From the NCBI GenBank assembly GCA_913019905.1, contig CAJVZD010000015.1, forward strand, positions 1 through 64,000: 64,000 bases of DNA, read 5' to 3'. Both the position numbers and the translations under genes were made by a program. The DNA comes from an uncultured Cellvibrionales bacterium (GTDB lineage Bacteria; Pseudomonadota; Gammaproteobacteria; Pseudomonadales; Dasaniaceae). The notes beneath the pieces were generated by a model. That model was not told the origin of the DNA. It saw only the letters and a list, made by a program, of their open reading frames with translations, and searched no databases. Each line of letters starts with the position of its first letter. Positions within the stretch are counted from its first letter, which is position 1. Shown here piece after piece: positions 46,152 through 56,521 of this stretch.

Positions 46152-47545
46152 GTTTTTTTGGACGCGTTAATAAATTTTTTGGCGGCGATTCAAAATCTGA
46201 ATCCACTGCGGCCTACGATACTTCAGACCCTCATATCATCCCACGCGATAATCATGTCATTTCTCGCAAGAACATAAGTAATGCGGCGTTAAAAGTCATT
46301 ACGGGGTTGCACAATGCAGGGTTCGAAGGTTTTTTGGTGGGCGGTGGCGTTCGCGACTTATTGTTGGACCAACACCCTAAAGATTTTGATGTAGCGACAG
46401 ACGCAACTCCAGAACAAGTTCGAAGCGTTTTTAACAATGCGCGCATCATAGGAAGGCGCTTTAAAATTGTTCATGTCAGGTATGGCCGCGAAGTCATCGA
46501 AGTAACAACTTTTCGTGGCAACCACCAAGCAAAAGCACATGAGCAAGGCAAACGTCCGGGCAATCAACAATCGGCAAAATCTCATAGCGGCATGTTACTT
46601 AGAGATAATGTTTTTGGTACGGTCGAAGAAGACGCTGTACGGCGCGACTTTACAATTAACGCGCTGTACTACACCACTTCTGATTTTTCGGTATACGACT
46701 TTACGCACGGTGTTCGGGACCTTGAAAATAAAACGATCCGCATAATTGGTGATGCACAAACTCGCTACAAAGAAGATCCTGTGCGCATGTTACGTGCAGT
46801 TCGTTTCGCCGCGAAGCTGGATTTTACAATCGAGCCTGGAACAGCTGCTCCAATAAAAGAACTAGCACCACTGCTTAGCGATATTCCAGCGGCGAGAATG
46901 TTCGATGAAATTCTTAAATTATTCATGGCCGGTCATGGTGAAAAAACCTTCAAGCTGATGCAAGAGTACAATCTTTTTGCTCCCCTTTTCCCGGAAACCC
47001 ATCACTGCCTCGAGCAACCCTTTGCGAAAGACCTAATCGTCCAGGCCTTACGTAATACCGACACCAGAATACATGCAGGTAAACCTGTGACCCCCGCCTT
47101 TATCTTTGCGGCATTGCTATGGCCGCCGACTAGAATGAGGCACCAACAACTTCTAAAAGAACGGGTTCCCGGTATCCCGGCAATGCATCAAGCCGCCCAG
47201 GAAGTGGCCAATAGACAACAACAGTTCACATCACTTCCCAAACGTTTCGGTCAACCTATGCGTGAAATTTGGGATTTACAACTGCGATTACCAAAGCGCA
47301 ATGGCAATAAAGCCGAACAACTTGTGGAGAATAAACGTTTCCGTGCCGCCTACGACTTTCTTCTGTTAAGAGAATCCGCCGGTGAGCCAACAGACGGACT
47401 CGGACAATGGTGGACCGACTATCAAAACCGCAGTCCGGATCAGAGGGAGTTAATGATAAAATCTTTACCCGATAGCCATCAAAATAAAAGGCGACCTAAA
47501 TCGCGAAAAAGGCCCAAACCACAAGCAAATCACGAGTCACACTAG
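46148..47545 (+). CDS. pcnB: poly(A) polymerase I
   Basis: Adds poly(A) tails to RNA 3' ends, which promotes decay. The 465-residue protein has the nucleotidyltransferase GGGVRDLLL (66-73) with the metal-binding pair D79/D81 in KDFDVATDA. Next come the RRDFTINALYY and YKEDPVRMLRAVRFAAKL motifs shared with CCA-adding enzymes. A basic C-terminal tail (KRRPKSRKRPKPQ) ends it, as is typical of PcnB rather than Cca. Its start overlaps a possible leader peptide stop. folK begins 9 bases after its stop. Confidence 0.96.
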   Translation: MSFFGRVNKFFGGDSKSESTAAYDTSDPHIIPRDNHVISRKNISNAALKVITGLHNAGFEGFLVGGGVRDLLLDQHPKDFDVATDATPEQVRSVFNNARIIGRRFKIVHVRYGREVIEVTTFRGNHQAKAHEQGKRPGNQQSAKSHSGMLLRDNVFGTVEEDAVRRDFTINALYYTTSDFSVYDFTHGVRDLENKTIRIIGDAQTRYKEDPVRMLRAVRFAAKLDFTIEPGTAAPIKELAPLLSDIPAARMFDEILKLFMAGHGEKTFKLMQEYNLFAPLFPETHHCLEQPFAKDLIVQALRNTDTRIHAGKPVTPAFIFAALLWPPTRMRHQQLLKERVPGIPAMHQAAQEVANRQQQFTSLPKRFGQPMREIWDLQLRLPKRNGNKAEQLVENKRFRAAYDFLLLRESAGEPTDGLGQWWTDYQNRSPDQRELMIKSLPDSHQNKRRPKSRKRPKPQANHESH

Positions 47546-47554
47546 GCGAGCCGA

Positions 47555-48040
47555 ATGACTCGTTCATTTATTGCGCTAGGTAGCAATCTCGACGACCCAC
47601 TGCAACAGGTTATAAGGGCAGTTGAAAGCATTCGACAACTACCTAAAACCACCGTAACAACGGTTTCTCGGTGGTACCGAAGCAAAGCCATCGGGCCAGG
47701 TAAACAACCAGACTACATCAATGGTGTCATTGAAATTAGCACAGAGCTCAATTCATCTCGCCTACTCATAACTTTGCAAGCGATTGAAACCGCACACAAG
47801 CGTGTCAGAGCGGTTCGCTGGGGCCCCCGAACCCTAGACCTAGATATTTTATTATATGGCGATGCTACCGTCGAAAAACCCGAACTAACAATACCACACC
47901 CAAGGATGCTCGATCGCAACTTCGTTTTATATCCACTGTTCGATGTTGCGCCAGCACTCATTCTACCCACAGGTAAATCACTGAAAAGTTTCATCGACAA
48001 CAGTGCAATGGACAACCTCCATTTGGTGGATTACCCATAA
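47555..48040 (+). CDS. folK: 2-amino-4-hydroxy-6-hydroxymethyldihydropteridine pyrophosphokinase
   Basis: Transfers pyrophosphate from ATP to the pterin precursor in folate synthesis. The 161-residue protein begins with ALGSNLDDP (7-15) and has the signature RWGPRTLDLDILLYGD at about 89-104, with the metal-binding DLD. IPHPRMLDRNFVLYPL follows. It lies immediately after pcnB, as in Pseudomonas and E. coli, and is probably cotranscribed with it. Confidence 0.96.
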   Translation: MTRSFIALGSNLDDPLQQVIRAVESIRQLPKTTVTTVSRWYRSKAIGPGKQPDYINGVIEISTELNSSRLLITLQAIETAHKRVRAVRWGPRTLDLDILLYGDATVEKPELTIPHPRMLDRNFVLYPLFDVAPALILPTGKSLKSFIDNSAMDNLHLVDYP

Positions 48041-48121
48041 TCACATACAATGCGCAATTTTACCGCTGGCGCAATTGCCGACCGAGATGAGTAACAACAC
48101 CAACATCATGGAGAATCAGTT

Positions 48122-48802
48122 TTGATTTACGAAGCAGTCGGTGCCGGAATAGACCTGAAAGGTCGAACTCCGCCACTTTTCGTTGCTATCGAAGGACCGA
48201 TTGGCGTCGGTAAAACTACACTCGCAAAGCAATTGGCCAACACCTTCAACTATCAGATGCTATTAGAAAATGCGGCGGAAAACCCTTTTCTTGAACGCTT
48301 TTATCAAAATCAGAAAAACGCCGCTCTCGCCACTCAATTGTTTTTTTTGTTCCAACGTAGCCAGCAAATACAGGATTTACGTCAAGGGGATATTTTTGAA
48401 ACGGTGCGCGTCGCCGATTTTCTTATTAACAAAGACCGGCTTTTTGCCAAGCTCACGCTAGAGGATGACGAATACAAACTCTACGATAAAGTGTATCAAC
48501 AACTGACGATCGATGCCCCGAAACCCGACCTGGTAATCTACTTACAGGCATCCGTTGATGTATTAACAGAGCGAATCCAAACCAGGGGAATCGATTATGA
48601 ACAAAGAATTTCTGCGGATTATTTAAAATCGATTAATGAAGCATACAGCGAATTCTTTCTCTACTACGATGACGCACCGTTGCTCATCGTCAATGCAGAT
48701 GAACTGGACGCTGTTAATCGCCGGGAAGACTATGAGCAGCTAGTCGATTATATGCTGAATATACGCAGTGGCCGCCATTACTTTAATCCAACAATACTGT
48801 AA
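48122..48802 (+). CDS. deoxynucleoside kinase family protein
   Basis: P-loop kinase of 226 residues that phosphorylates deoxynucleosides for salvage. Walker A is GPIGVGKTTLAKQL (about 25-38), followed by ENPFLERFY and the substrate-contacting FLFQRSQQIQDL. A DRLFA segment and a TRGIDYEQRISADYL lid motif come later. The start is TTG at 48122, supported by GGAG eight bases upstream; no ATG fits the conserved N terminus. It stands between folK and panB, so the folate and pantothenate genes flank it. Confidence 0.88.
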   Translation: MIYEAVGAGIDLKGRTPPLFVAIEGPIGVGKTTLAKQLANTFNYQMLLENAAENPFLERFYQNQKNAALATQLFFLFQRSQQIQDLRQGDIFETVRVADFLINKDRLFAKLTLEDDEYKLYDKVYQQLTIDAPKPDLVIYLQASVDVLTERIQTRGIDYEQRISADYLKSINEAYSEFFLYYDDAPLLIVNADELDAVNRREDYEQLVDYMLNIRSGRHYFNPTIL

Positions 48803-48892
48803 ATTACCTTTTTAGAGATCATTGTATAGACGACACAATGACCTTAAATGAAGAGCACGAGAATTGGCGATTTCATCGCTTGTGAGGTCACT

Positions 48893-49693
48893 ATGAGTAC
48901 AGCTAAAAAAGCAACGATCAACACCCTTCAAGCCCACAAACTGGCAAACGAGAAGTTCTCGATGGTCGCCGCGTATGATGCCACCAGCGCAAAACTGATC
49001 GAAGAGGCTGGCATAGAGGTCATTTTGGTTGGCGATTCTCTCGGTATGGTTTTACAGGGTAATGACAGCACGCTCCCAGTTACCGTCGACGATATTGCCT
49101 ATCACACCCGCTGTGTGAGTCGCGGCTGTTCGAAAACACTCATTATCGGCGACCTGCCATTTGGCAGCTATACCACGGTTGAACAAACACTAAGGAACTC
49201 GGTAAAACTGATGCAAGCAGGTGCGCATATGGTTAAATTCGAGGGCGGAACATGGTTACTAGACAGCATTACCGCGTTAACCGACCGAGGCATCCCCGTA
49301 TGCGCGCATCTGGGGCTTACCCCACAATCGGTTAATGCCCTGGGGGGGTTCAAAGTACAAGGACGCGAGCCCGACCGGGCTCGCACCATTCTTGCGGAAG
49401 CCCAAGCGGTAGAAAAGGCCGGGGCAAGCATGCTGGTACTCGAATGCGTCCCAAGTATCCTTGCAACAGAAATTACCCAAACACTAGCTATACCGGTCGT
49501 TGGCATTGGCGCCGGAGCCGGCACAGATGCGCAAGTATTGGTTTTTCACGACATGCTGGGGCTCTCGTCTCACAGCCCGAGATTTGTCCGCAATTTTCTG
49601 GCAGAATGCCCCGATGTACAAAGCGCCTTGAAGTCCTTTAATGACTGTGTCATCGATGGGTCTTTCCCGGCTGCTGAACACGGTTTTACTTAA
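48893..49693 (+). CDS. panB: 3-methyl-2-oxobutanoate hydroxymethyltransferase
   Basis: First committed step of pantothenate synthesis: adds a hydroxymethyl group from methylene-THF to ketoisovalerate. Start ATG at 48893 with GAGG upstream (an earlier ATG at 48848 lacks a site), giving 266 residues. Motifs include [36 protein letters not shown] and the C-terminal [21 protein letters not shown]. The 192-bp gap to panC holds nothing that I recognise. Confidence 0.96.
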   Translation: MSTAKKATINTLQAHKLANEKFSMVAAYDATSAKLIEEAGIEVILVGDSLGMVLQGNDSTLPVTVDDIAYHTRCVSRGCSKTLIIGDLPFGSYTTVEQTLRNSVKLMQAGAHMVKFEGGTWLLDSITALTDRGIPVCAHLGLTPQSVNALGGFKVQGREPDRARTILAEAQAVEKAGASMLVLECVPSILATEITQTLAIPVVGIGAGAGTDAQVLVFHDMLGLSSHSPRFVRNFLAECPDVQSALKSFNDCVIDGSFPAAEHGFT

Positions 49694-49885
49694 AATTAAA
49701 CGTATTGAAACTATACTTTGCGATGCTCTATAAATGACATTTTTTTAACTTCTTTGGCATTGATACCCATAAACGATTGAGGCATACTTGCCCGCCTTGC
49801 AGCAAAGGCCACTTTCTCCACACAGTGATTTTGCTTAAACAATGGTCAGGCTCCCTCCCTTTTCGGGGACCACCTACAGAGCAGG

Positions 49886-50782
49886 ATGTTGTTTGAAATG
49901 AAAACTTACAGCAGAAGTAAACAACTACGAATCTCACTAACCAGCGATAAAAGAAACGGCAATACCATCGCTTTTGTGCCTACTATGGGCAATTTACACG
50001 ACGGCCATATCCAATTAGTGCGTCGCGCTAAACAGATAGCCGACAAAGTTGTGGTTAGTATATTTGTGAACCCTCTGCAGTTTGGTGTCAACGAAGATCT
50101 CTCCAGCTACCCGCGTACGCTAGCCGCCGACAAAGAAAAATTGTTTTCCGAAGGCGTAGACTACCTTCTTTATCCCGATGTAGAGGAAATTTATCCGCAC
50201 GGAATGAATAAACAAACCCTGGTGATGGTTCCCGACTTGTCCGACACACTATGCGGCGAAGCACGTCCAGGACATTTTTCAGGCGTTTCCACCGTAGTAA
50301 CCAAACTGTTTCAGATCGTTCAGCCAGACATCGCCATCTTTGGTAAAAAGGACTTTCAGCAGCTTGCCATCATTGAGAAGATGGTCAAAGATCTCTGCAT
50401 GCCTATTGAAATTCTAGGGGTTGAAACCGCAAGAGATGTCGATGGGCTTGCGCTCAGTTCGCGCAACGGTTTTTTAACAGAGCAAGAACGCTTAATTGCA
50501 CCCAAACTGCATAAAGTTCTTCAGGAGTGCCGTAATGCCATCGCCTGCGGTTTTGATAGCTACCAAGAACTTGAACAGCATTGTTTGGAAAAACTGAAGG
50601 CAGCAGGATTTGATCCCGATTATTTCTCTGTACGGGATGCAGAAACCCTTCAAGAAGTAACGCCTGCGACGGAGCAATTGGTGATATTAGCTGCAGCTAA
50701 ACTAGGCAGGCCCCGCTTAATCGATAATGTCACACTGACGCTAAACCCAAGCCAAGACTGGGGCATGTTAGCAACACATTAA
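49886..50782 (+). CDS. panC: pantothenate synthetase
   Basis: Joins pantoate and beta-alanine using ATP. The 298-residue protein has FVPTMGNLHDGHIQLV (HIGH-like site), FVNPLQFGVNEDLSSYPR, KDFQQLAIIEKMV and the KMSKS-like SSRNGFLT. An ATG at 49898 (MKTYSR) is an alternative start. The next gene is acs, not panD, so aspartate decarboxylase, which makes beta-alanine, is absent from this cluster and must be elsewhere or replaced. Confidence 0.96.
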   Translation: MLFEMKTYSRSKQLRISLTSDKRNGNTIAFVPTMGNLHDGHIQLVRRAKQIADKVVVSIFVNPLQFGVNEDLSSYPRTLAADKEKLFSEGVDYLLYPDVEEIYPHGMNKQTLVMVPDLSDTLCGEARPGHFSGVSTVVTKLFQIVQPDIAIFGKKDFQQLAIIEKMVKDLCMPIEILGVETARDVDGLALSSRNGFLTEQERLIAPKLHKVLQECRNAIACGFDSYQELEQHCLEKLKAAGFDPDYFSVRDAETLQEVTPATEQLVILAAAKLGRPRLIDNVTLTLNPSQDWGMLATH

Positions 50783-51087
50783 ATCGAGAGACCCGTTGAT
50801 AGGAAAACGCAGACAATGGCGTCTGTTCAAAACGGGCTCAAGTTATGCAATCAAAGGCGGTGCAGCCGAAATACAGTGATCCTATTTTCGAATTCGGCTA
50901 ACCTCATTTTTCGACCCTTTATTCCCTTCATCCTCAATGCTGGATATTTCCCCTCAATTGGATGATATCCCGCAAAAAACCACCATTTATTGCAACATTT
51001 TCTTCTAAAATTTCGTAAAATAGCCATATTTAATACAAATAATACTCAACATAATAATGTCCCACAAATCTTCTTAGGATGGTCGTC
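50783..51087. other. 305-bp intergenic region, panC-acs
   Basis: A 7-bp inverted repeat AGCCGAA/TTCGGCT (50864-50870 and 50893-50899) followed by TTTTT at 50907 is a weak terminator candidate for panC. The last 100 bases are very AT-rich and probably hold the acs promoter, but no clear -35/-10 or sigma-54 site is seen. Confidence 0.45.
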
Positions 51088-53025
51088 ATGCACCATAGCA
51101 AAATATTCCCTGTCCCCACCGACGCAATTGAAAATACTCATATTAATAAACAACAATATGAATCGATGTACCAGGCGTCTGTAGACAATCCTGACCAATT
51201 TTGGGCGGACCAAGCTGACGCCTTTTTAAGCATGGATAAACGCTGGGATAAAGTTAGTGAATCTGACTTTCACAAAGGCGAGGCGGCGTGGTTTATCGGC
51301 GCAAAGATGAATGTTTCTACAAACTGTATTGATCGACACCTGGAAACGAGGGGGGATCAAACAGCGATTATCTGGGAGGGAGATGACCCAGAAGATTCCA
51401 TGCATGTTACTTACAAGCAACTGCACGAAAAGGTCTGCAAGCTCGCTAACATTCTTCGAGCTCGCGGTGTAAAGAAAGGCGATCGCGTCTGTATTTACAT
51501 GCCGATGATTGTAGAAGCCTCTTATGCAATGCTGGCCTGTTCTCGAATCGGCGCCATTCACTCAGTCGTTTTTGGAGGATTCTCTCCCGAGGCCCTGAAA
51601 GACCGCATCCTCAATTCAGACTGCCAAACTCTGATTACCGCCGATGAAGGCAGACGAGGGGGCAAAGTTGTACCTCTTAAAGCCAACGCCGACCTCGCTT
51701 TAGATTCTTGTCCGAACGTGCACACCGTAATAACTGTTAAATGCACCGGCGGCGATATCGACTGGCAGGAATCTCGGGACATTTGGTATCACGAAGAAAT
51801 GCAACACGCCGCGAGCGATTGTGAAGCGGAATTGATGGACAGCGAAGACCCACTGTTCATATTGTATACCTCTGGATCAACCGGCAAACCGAAAGGCGTT
51901 TTACACACGACTGCAGGTTATTTATTACAAGCAGCCATGACTTTTAAATATACCTTTGATTATCACGAGAATGATGTGTTCTGGTGCACCGCCGATGTTG
52001 GCTGGATAACCGGACACACCTATTGCGTCTATGGGCCTTTGGCCAATGGCGGCACCACGCTTCTTTTTGAAGGCATTCCCACCTATCCCGATGCATCGCG
52101 TTTCTGGCAAGTGTGCGATAAACACCAGGTCAATATATTTTATACGGCGCCCACCGCCATTCGCGCGTTGATGGCACAAGGTGACGAGTTTGTAAAAAGC
52201 TCTTCCCGTAGCTCGTTAAAGTTATTGGGTACCGTTGGAGAACCAATTAATCCAGAGGCTTGGGAGTGGTATTACAAGGTTGTTGGCGACTCTCTGCGCC
52301 CTATCGTTGACACATGGTGGCAGACTGAAACCGGTGGTCATATGCTGACTCCGCTGCCTGGCGCTACGGCTCTTAAACCGGGCTCTGCCTGCCAACCGAT
52401 GTTTGGTGTACAGCCCGTATTACTCGATAGTGAAGGCCAGGAAATCAATGGTCCCGGCGAAGGTAATCTTGCAATAAAGGCCTCTTGGCCTGGCCAAATT
52501 CGCAGCGTTTACGGAGATCACCAACGCTGTATTGACACTTACTTCTCGACTTATCCGGGTTATTACTTTACCGGAGACGGTGCCAAGCGTGATGAAGATG
52601 GTTATTACTGGATTACGGGACGAGTTGATGACGTTCTCAATGTCTCGGGCCATCGCATGGGCACCGCTGAAGTGGAAAGCGCGCTCGTTGAGCACGAAGC
52701 AGTAGCAGAAGCCGCTGTCGTTGGCTATCCTCACGACATAAAGGGTCAAGGCATTTACGCCTATGTGACCCTAATGGAAGGACAGCAACCCTACCCGGAG
52801 CTGACGAAAGAGCTCATCTCACTCTGTGTACAAGAAATTGGGCCTATCGCCAAACCTGACTTAATTCAGTGGGCACCGGGTTTACCAAAAACTCGCTCTG
52901 CTAAAATAATGCGCCGAATTCTCAGAAAAATTGCTGCCAACGAGTTAGACAATATGGGTGACACGTCAACGCTGGCGGACCCATCAGTTGTTGAACAACT
53001 CATAGAAAACAGACTAAATCGATAA
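51088..53025 (+). CDS. acs: acetyl-CoA synthetase
   Basis: AMP-forming acetate:CoA ligase for acetate use. Start ATG at 51088 ([10 protein letters not shown]) with AGGA upstream, giving 645 residues. Motifs include the adenylation P-loop [26 protein letters not shown], and [20 protein letters not shown]. The C-terminal catalytic/acetylated lysine is in [11 protein letters not shown]. The gene lies near the pan cluster as in Pseudomonas. Activity is probably controlled by lysine acetylation, which the conserved motif allows. Confidence 0.96.
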   Translation: MHHSKIFPVPTDAIENTHINKQQYESMYQASVDNPDQFWADQADAFLSMDKRWDKVSESDFHKGEAAWFIGAKMNVSTNCIDRHLETRGDQTAIIWEGDDPEDSMHVTYKQLHEKVCKLANILRARGVKKGDRVCIYMPMIVEASYAMLACSRIGAIHSVVFGGFSPEALKDRILNSDCQTLITADEGRRGGKVVPLKANADLALDSCPNVHTVITVKCTGGDIDWQESRDIWYHEEMQHAASDCEAELMDSEDPLFILYTSGSTGKPKGVLHTTAGYLLQAAMTFKYTFDYHENDVFWCTADVGWITGHTYCVYGPLANGGTTLLFEGIPTYPDASRFWQVCDKHQVNIFYTAPTAIRALMAQGDEFVKSSSRSSLKLLGTVGEPINPEAWEWYYKVVGDSLRPIVDTWWQTETGGHMLTPLPGATALKPGSACQPMFGVQPVLLDSEGQEINGPGEGNLAIKASWPGQIRSVYGDHQRCIDTYFSTYPGYYFTGDGAKRDEDGYYWITGRVDDVLNVSGHRMGTAEVESALVEHEAVAEAAVVGYPHDIKGQGIYAYVTLMEGQQPYPELTKELISLCVQEIGPIAKPDLIQWAPGLPKTRSAKIMRRILRKIAANELDNMGDTSTLADPSVVEQLIENRLNR

Positions 53026-53177
53026 GCCCCCTATGAACTGAAAGCTCTAAAGAGTTTTAGGATTATTTGACGAAGCAATTGAGGAAAGGAATCAGAAAGC
53101 GCAGAAAGACGATTTGAATCTAAAGGAGCGAGCTGCAACTTGGCCTAATTTCAAGAAGGCATGACTTGTAACTCGCT

Positions 53178-53693
53178 TCAAACGTTGCTAAATAACAATT
53201 CGCGGTAATCTTCCTGTTTCATTGGGTACGGAATTGCACCTGCGCTCACTTCAATCACATAGGCGAACCGAAGATATTCTGTCATCGACATACGAATTAT
53301 CTCCGAGTGAGTTCCTGCGTTAAAAGTGATCTTCCGCTGATCTTCAAATACTGGAATCATGTAAGTATCTAAACCGAATAAATGACCAAAAGGCGGCATC
53401 GCGCCAATCTCACAGCGCGGGAAACGATGTCCAAACTCCTTTTCGCTAGCAAGCGTTATATAATTAACCCCCAACGACGTGGTCAATTCATCCAAATCCA
53501 CCTGAAAATGAGCGGGTAACACTACCATCGCCAACTCGCCGTCTATTTTTACCATGACGACTTTTGCAAATGTATTACCGCCTACATGACAAAGCTCGGC
53601 TACTTCAGGAGCCGTATAAGCTTTAAGATGAGATTGGAGGGTATATTCGGCCTTTCTACGGTCAAGGTATTCAATCAGTAGTTGCTCGGACAT
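53178..53693 (-). CDS. YbaK/ProX-type aminoacyl-tRNA deacylase domain protein
   Basis: Single-domain protein of 171 residues of the YbaK/prolyl-tRNA-editing family, which hydrolyses mischarged tRNAs. It has AYTAPEVAELCHVGGNTFAK (about 25-45), the lysine-containing FAKVVMVK segment, then CEIGAMPPFGHLFGLDTYM and FNAGTHSEIIRMS motifs characteristic of the fold. The ATG at 53693 is preferred, with GGAGG six bases before it. It is monocistronic. Substrate tRNA is not known; it could act on other acylated molecules. Confidence 0.88.
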   Translation of the reverse strand: MSEQLLIEYLDRRKAEYTLQSHLKAYTAPEVAELCHVGGNTFAKVVMVKIDGELAMVVLPAHFQVDLDELTTSLGVNYITLASEKEFGHRFPRCEIGAMPPFGHLFGLDTYMIPVFEDQRKITFNAGTHSEIIRMSMTEYLRFAYVIEVSAGAIPYPMKQEDYRELLFSNV

Positions 53694-54099
53694 CAAGGCC
53701 TCCTCATCAGATATATTGATGATCCTTTTTACTGCAACTTAGTTCAAGAGTGAAGCGGACGTTGCAATTTTTTTGGACTATTTTTTCATAAGTATTACGC
53801 TCAATGAGTTATGGCTGCATCTAAGCAAATTACTTAAAGTTGTGTTCTTTTCCTGTTGATAATAAAGGACTATTTCAGGTATTTTGTGAATATTTACCGA
53901 TTAGCTGTTCATTTATTAATCCACACTTTGATCGCGCTGCGTAGCTTGACTACTTTAACAATGAGGAACACGCAACAACGTCATGGAAACGAATCCAGTT
54001 CTTATCCCATAGAGCTGCTCTGCTATCATATAAACCAGCGCTGCGATCATTTTAGCCTGCGTTTGTAACCCAGCGTTGCCGTCATATAAACCACCACTA
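53694..54099. other. 406-bp intergenic region with degenerate repeats
   Basis: Contains two TCATATAAACCA sequences (54026-54037 and 54082-54093) and related CCAGCG(C/T)TGC segments in the 3' flank of polB. No gene, promoter pair or strong terminator is seen; the forward open frame at 53856-54068 lacks family features. Confidence 0.5.
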
Positions 54100-56493
54100 T
54101 TACTCGAACAAGCCCAACTGTTGATCAATAATCGCGGCGAGACTGTCTTCGAGGAAATACAAAATACCGTCGGCCACCGGAGCGAGCTGACGATCGATAT
54201 AATGCTGATAATCAATCAGGGACAATTGCTTATTAACGGGTTCTGCGCCATTCACCGTTATAATGTATTCTATCCAATCTCCTCGGCGAATTTTCTCCGA
54301 CGATTGGTAAACCAGCTTTCGCGCGGCCTGAACATGCGGCGGAATATTTCGCTGGTAGTCTTCCAGCTTTCTGCGCAATCGTTTCCGGTAAATTAGCTCC
54401 GCATCGCTTTGTCCAGTGATAACCTTTTTAACCGTTTCTTTCACAAAATCACGGTATGGTTCATTGAAGAAAACTCGGCGATAAAGCTCCGACTGAAATG
54501 TTCGGGCCAACCGAGTCCAGTCGGTGCGAACATTTTCCAAACCCTTAAACACCAATTTTGGCTTTCCATCATCATCAACGACACCGGCGTAACGTTTTTT
54601 ACTGCCTTTGTCTGAACCTCTGATGGTCGGCATCAAAAAGCGCTGGAAATGAGTTTCAAACTCTATTTCCAATGCACAATCAAGATTATAGTCTTGCCGC
54701 AATCTCTCTTGCCACCACACATTTAGCTGTGCCTCTAATTTCTTACCTAGCGCAAGAGCTGCCTCGTCATTCGTTACATTTTTTAACCAAACGAAAACTG
54801 AGTCGGTATCTCCATAAATAACGGAGCACTGACTTCTCAATGAGCTTTCATTTTCAATATAGGCAGCTGTTTGTTGAATGATCTGATGTCCCCTCAGGGT
54901 TATTGAGCTTGCCAATCGACTATCAAAAAAACGGCACCCACTCGCACCGAGCACCCCATAAAATGAATTCATCAATATCTTTATGGCGTGAGACAGCGCG
55001 TCATCGCTGCTAGCCTTAGCTTGATCCCGCGACTGCCAGAGCTCTGCAATAATTTGCGGTAGTAGACTGTTATGTTTCGAGAACCATGCCCCCCTGAACC
55101 CGGGAACCAGATCATCTTGATCCAAATCCTGTTCGAGACCGATAGCCATACCCATAGGATCGATTTTGAAACTTCGGATAATACTGGGATAAAGGCTTTT
55201 GAAATCCAAAACCAAGACATGATCAAATATCCCCGGTTGCGAATTCATCACAAAACCGCCCGGGCTGGGCTCCACCGTTTCACTTAAATGGCTATTTGGC
55301 GCTGCGTAACCCTGTCGATGCAGAAGTGGTAAGTAACGAAAATCAAATGAGGCCACCGACCCACCCATTCGGTCTAAGGGCAATCCCGTTAACTGACTTC
55401 GAGCAATACCAAATTGCAATAAGTTTGTCTTTGCAAATATATCAACAACCAACTTGCAGTCTTTAATATTGTAATCAACAAATGATTGCTTATCGTGCAA
55501 ATATAAATCCGTTATCTGATCGCCTCTATCACTTCCAAGTAATAATTTCCCATCATTCAATAATACATTCGCGACATTATTTAAGGAAAAACTTTCGAAT
55601 TGATAGGCGGCAGCTTTTAACAAATCGATTCCGTCCAAAACAACTCGACCCGGAACAGAAATTGCCCGGCGCTCGCCCTCATCATCCAACGTGCGCCAAT
55701 GTGCATTGGACCGACCTCTACCTAGACGAAAAGGTAGCTGGTTTTTGTCACAAATTCGTTGCAAAAACCACATATCAAAATTAATGACATTCCAACCAAT
55801 GATAATGTCGGGATCATAATCATCGAGCCAATCGAGAAAAGCCGCCATCAGCTTTTTTTCGTTGGGATAGACCTCAACATTCACACCGATGGGTTCTTCT
55901 GAAACGACAAAAACTTTTGAAAACTCCACGCCAGAATCATTTGCATAAAGACCAATTGAATAGAGCGACAATCCCTGCATAGCGCATTCTATATCTAAGG
56001 AAAGAACCTTAAAGTCAGGATAATAGTTGCTGGCTTTGACGTCGGGACTCAGTATTTTTTTAAAAGGCGGGGAGCTGATACCGGCTCGATTAGCGGCGAC
56101 GTCAATACCGCGAGCACGAATAGAGCCAAGAACAAAATGTTCCATAAGAAAACGATCATAGGGATTGATATCTGACTCTAATGGCGAGAGCCCCTTCGCC
56201 AATAAGACCTCGCGAGCTTCTCGAAGTGTTCGCTGGGAGTCAAAATAATACGCGCACACCGGCTCCATCGAAAATGTCTGCATAGCAACATTTTTTCGAG
56301 TCCAATTATGAAAGGTACTTAACAGACTGTCGGCAATATCGCACTCTGAATGGGCTAAGAAAAAGACAACTTTTTGCTCAGGAACAATAAGTAGAACTGG
56401 GCCTGTTGAAGTCGATATCCAAAATTCAAGCTCAACACCTTGCCGCGTGTCTCGCCACTGCCTACTAAGAATAAAACCGTGGCCATCAAACAT
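54100..56493 (-). CDS. polB: DNA polymerase II
   Basis: Family B polymerase used in repair and translesion synthesis, usually in the SOS response. The 797-residue protein (E. coli 783) has the 3'-5' exonuclease motif LSLDIECAMQG, then YNIKDCKLVVDIF. Polymerase motif A is VLDFKSLYPSIIRSFKIDP, motif B includes KILMNSFYGVLG, and motif C is YGDTDSVFV. All catalytic aspartates are present. I did not find a clear LexA box (CTG-N10-CAG) at its start. Confidence 0.95.
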   Translation of the reverse strand: MFDGHGFILSRQWRDTRQGVELEFWISTSTGPVLLIVPEQKVVFFLAHSECDIADSLLSTFHNWTRKNVAMQTFSMEPVCAYYFDSQRTLREAREVLLAKGLSPLESDINPYDRFLMEHFVLGSIRARGIDVAANRAGISSPPFKKILSPDVKASNYYPDFKVLSLDIECAMQGLSLYSIGLYANDSGVEFSKVFVVSEEPIGVNVEVYPNEKKLMAAFLDWLDDYDPDIIIGWNVINFDMWFLQRICDKNQLPFRLGRGRSNAHWRTLDDEGERRAISVPGRVVLDGIDLLKAAAYQFESFSLNNVANVLLNDGKLLLGSDRGDQITDLYLHDKQSFVDYNIKDCKLVVDIFAKTNLLQFGIARSQLTGLPLDRMGGSVASFDFRYLPLLHRQGYAAPNSHLSETVEPSPGGFVMNSQPGIFDHVLVLDFKSLYPSIIRSFKIDPMGMAIGLEQDLDQDDLVPGFRGAWFSKHNSLLPQIIAELWQSRDQAKASSDDALSHAIKILMNSFYGVLGASGCRFFDSRLASSITLRGHQIIQQTAAYIENESSLRSQCSVIYGDTDSVFVWLKNVTNDEAALALGKKLEAQLNVWWQERLRQDYNLDCALEIEFETHFQRFLMPTIRGSDKGSKKRYAGVVDDDGKPKLVFKGLENVRTDWTRLARTFQSELYRRVFFNEPYRDFVKETVKKVITGQSDAELIYRKRLRRKLEDYQRNIPPHVQAARKLVYQSSEKIRRGDWIEYIITVNGAEPVNKQLSLIDYQHYIDRQLAPVADGILYFLEDSLAAIIDQQLGLFE

Positions 56494-56521
56494 GTCTTTT
56501 CATATTTTTTTGGCGGGCATT

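Noticed and set aside
50864-50911. Inverted repeat AGCCGAA/TTCGGCT after panC as a terminator
   Set aside because: Only 7 bp with a 22-base loop and a short T-run; too weak to list as a terminator.
53856-54068. Forward open frame of 70 codons between the YbaK-like gene and polB
   Set aside because: Low complexity, no ribosome site, and it overlaps degenerate repeats; not supported as a gene.
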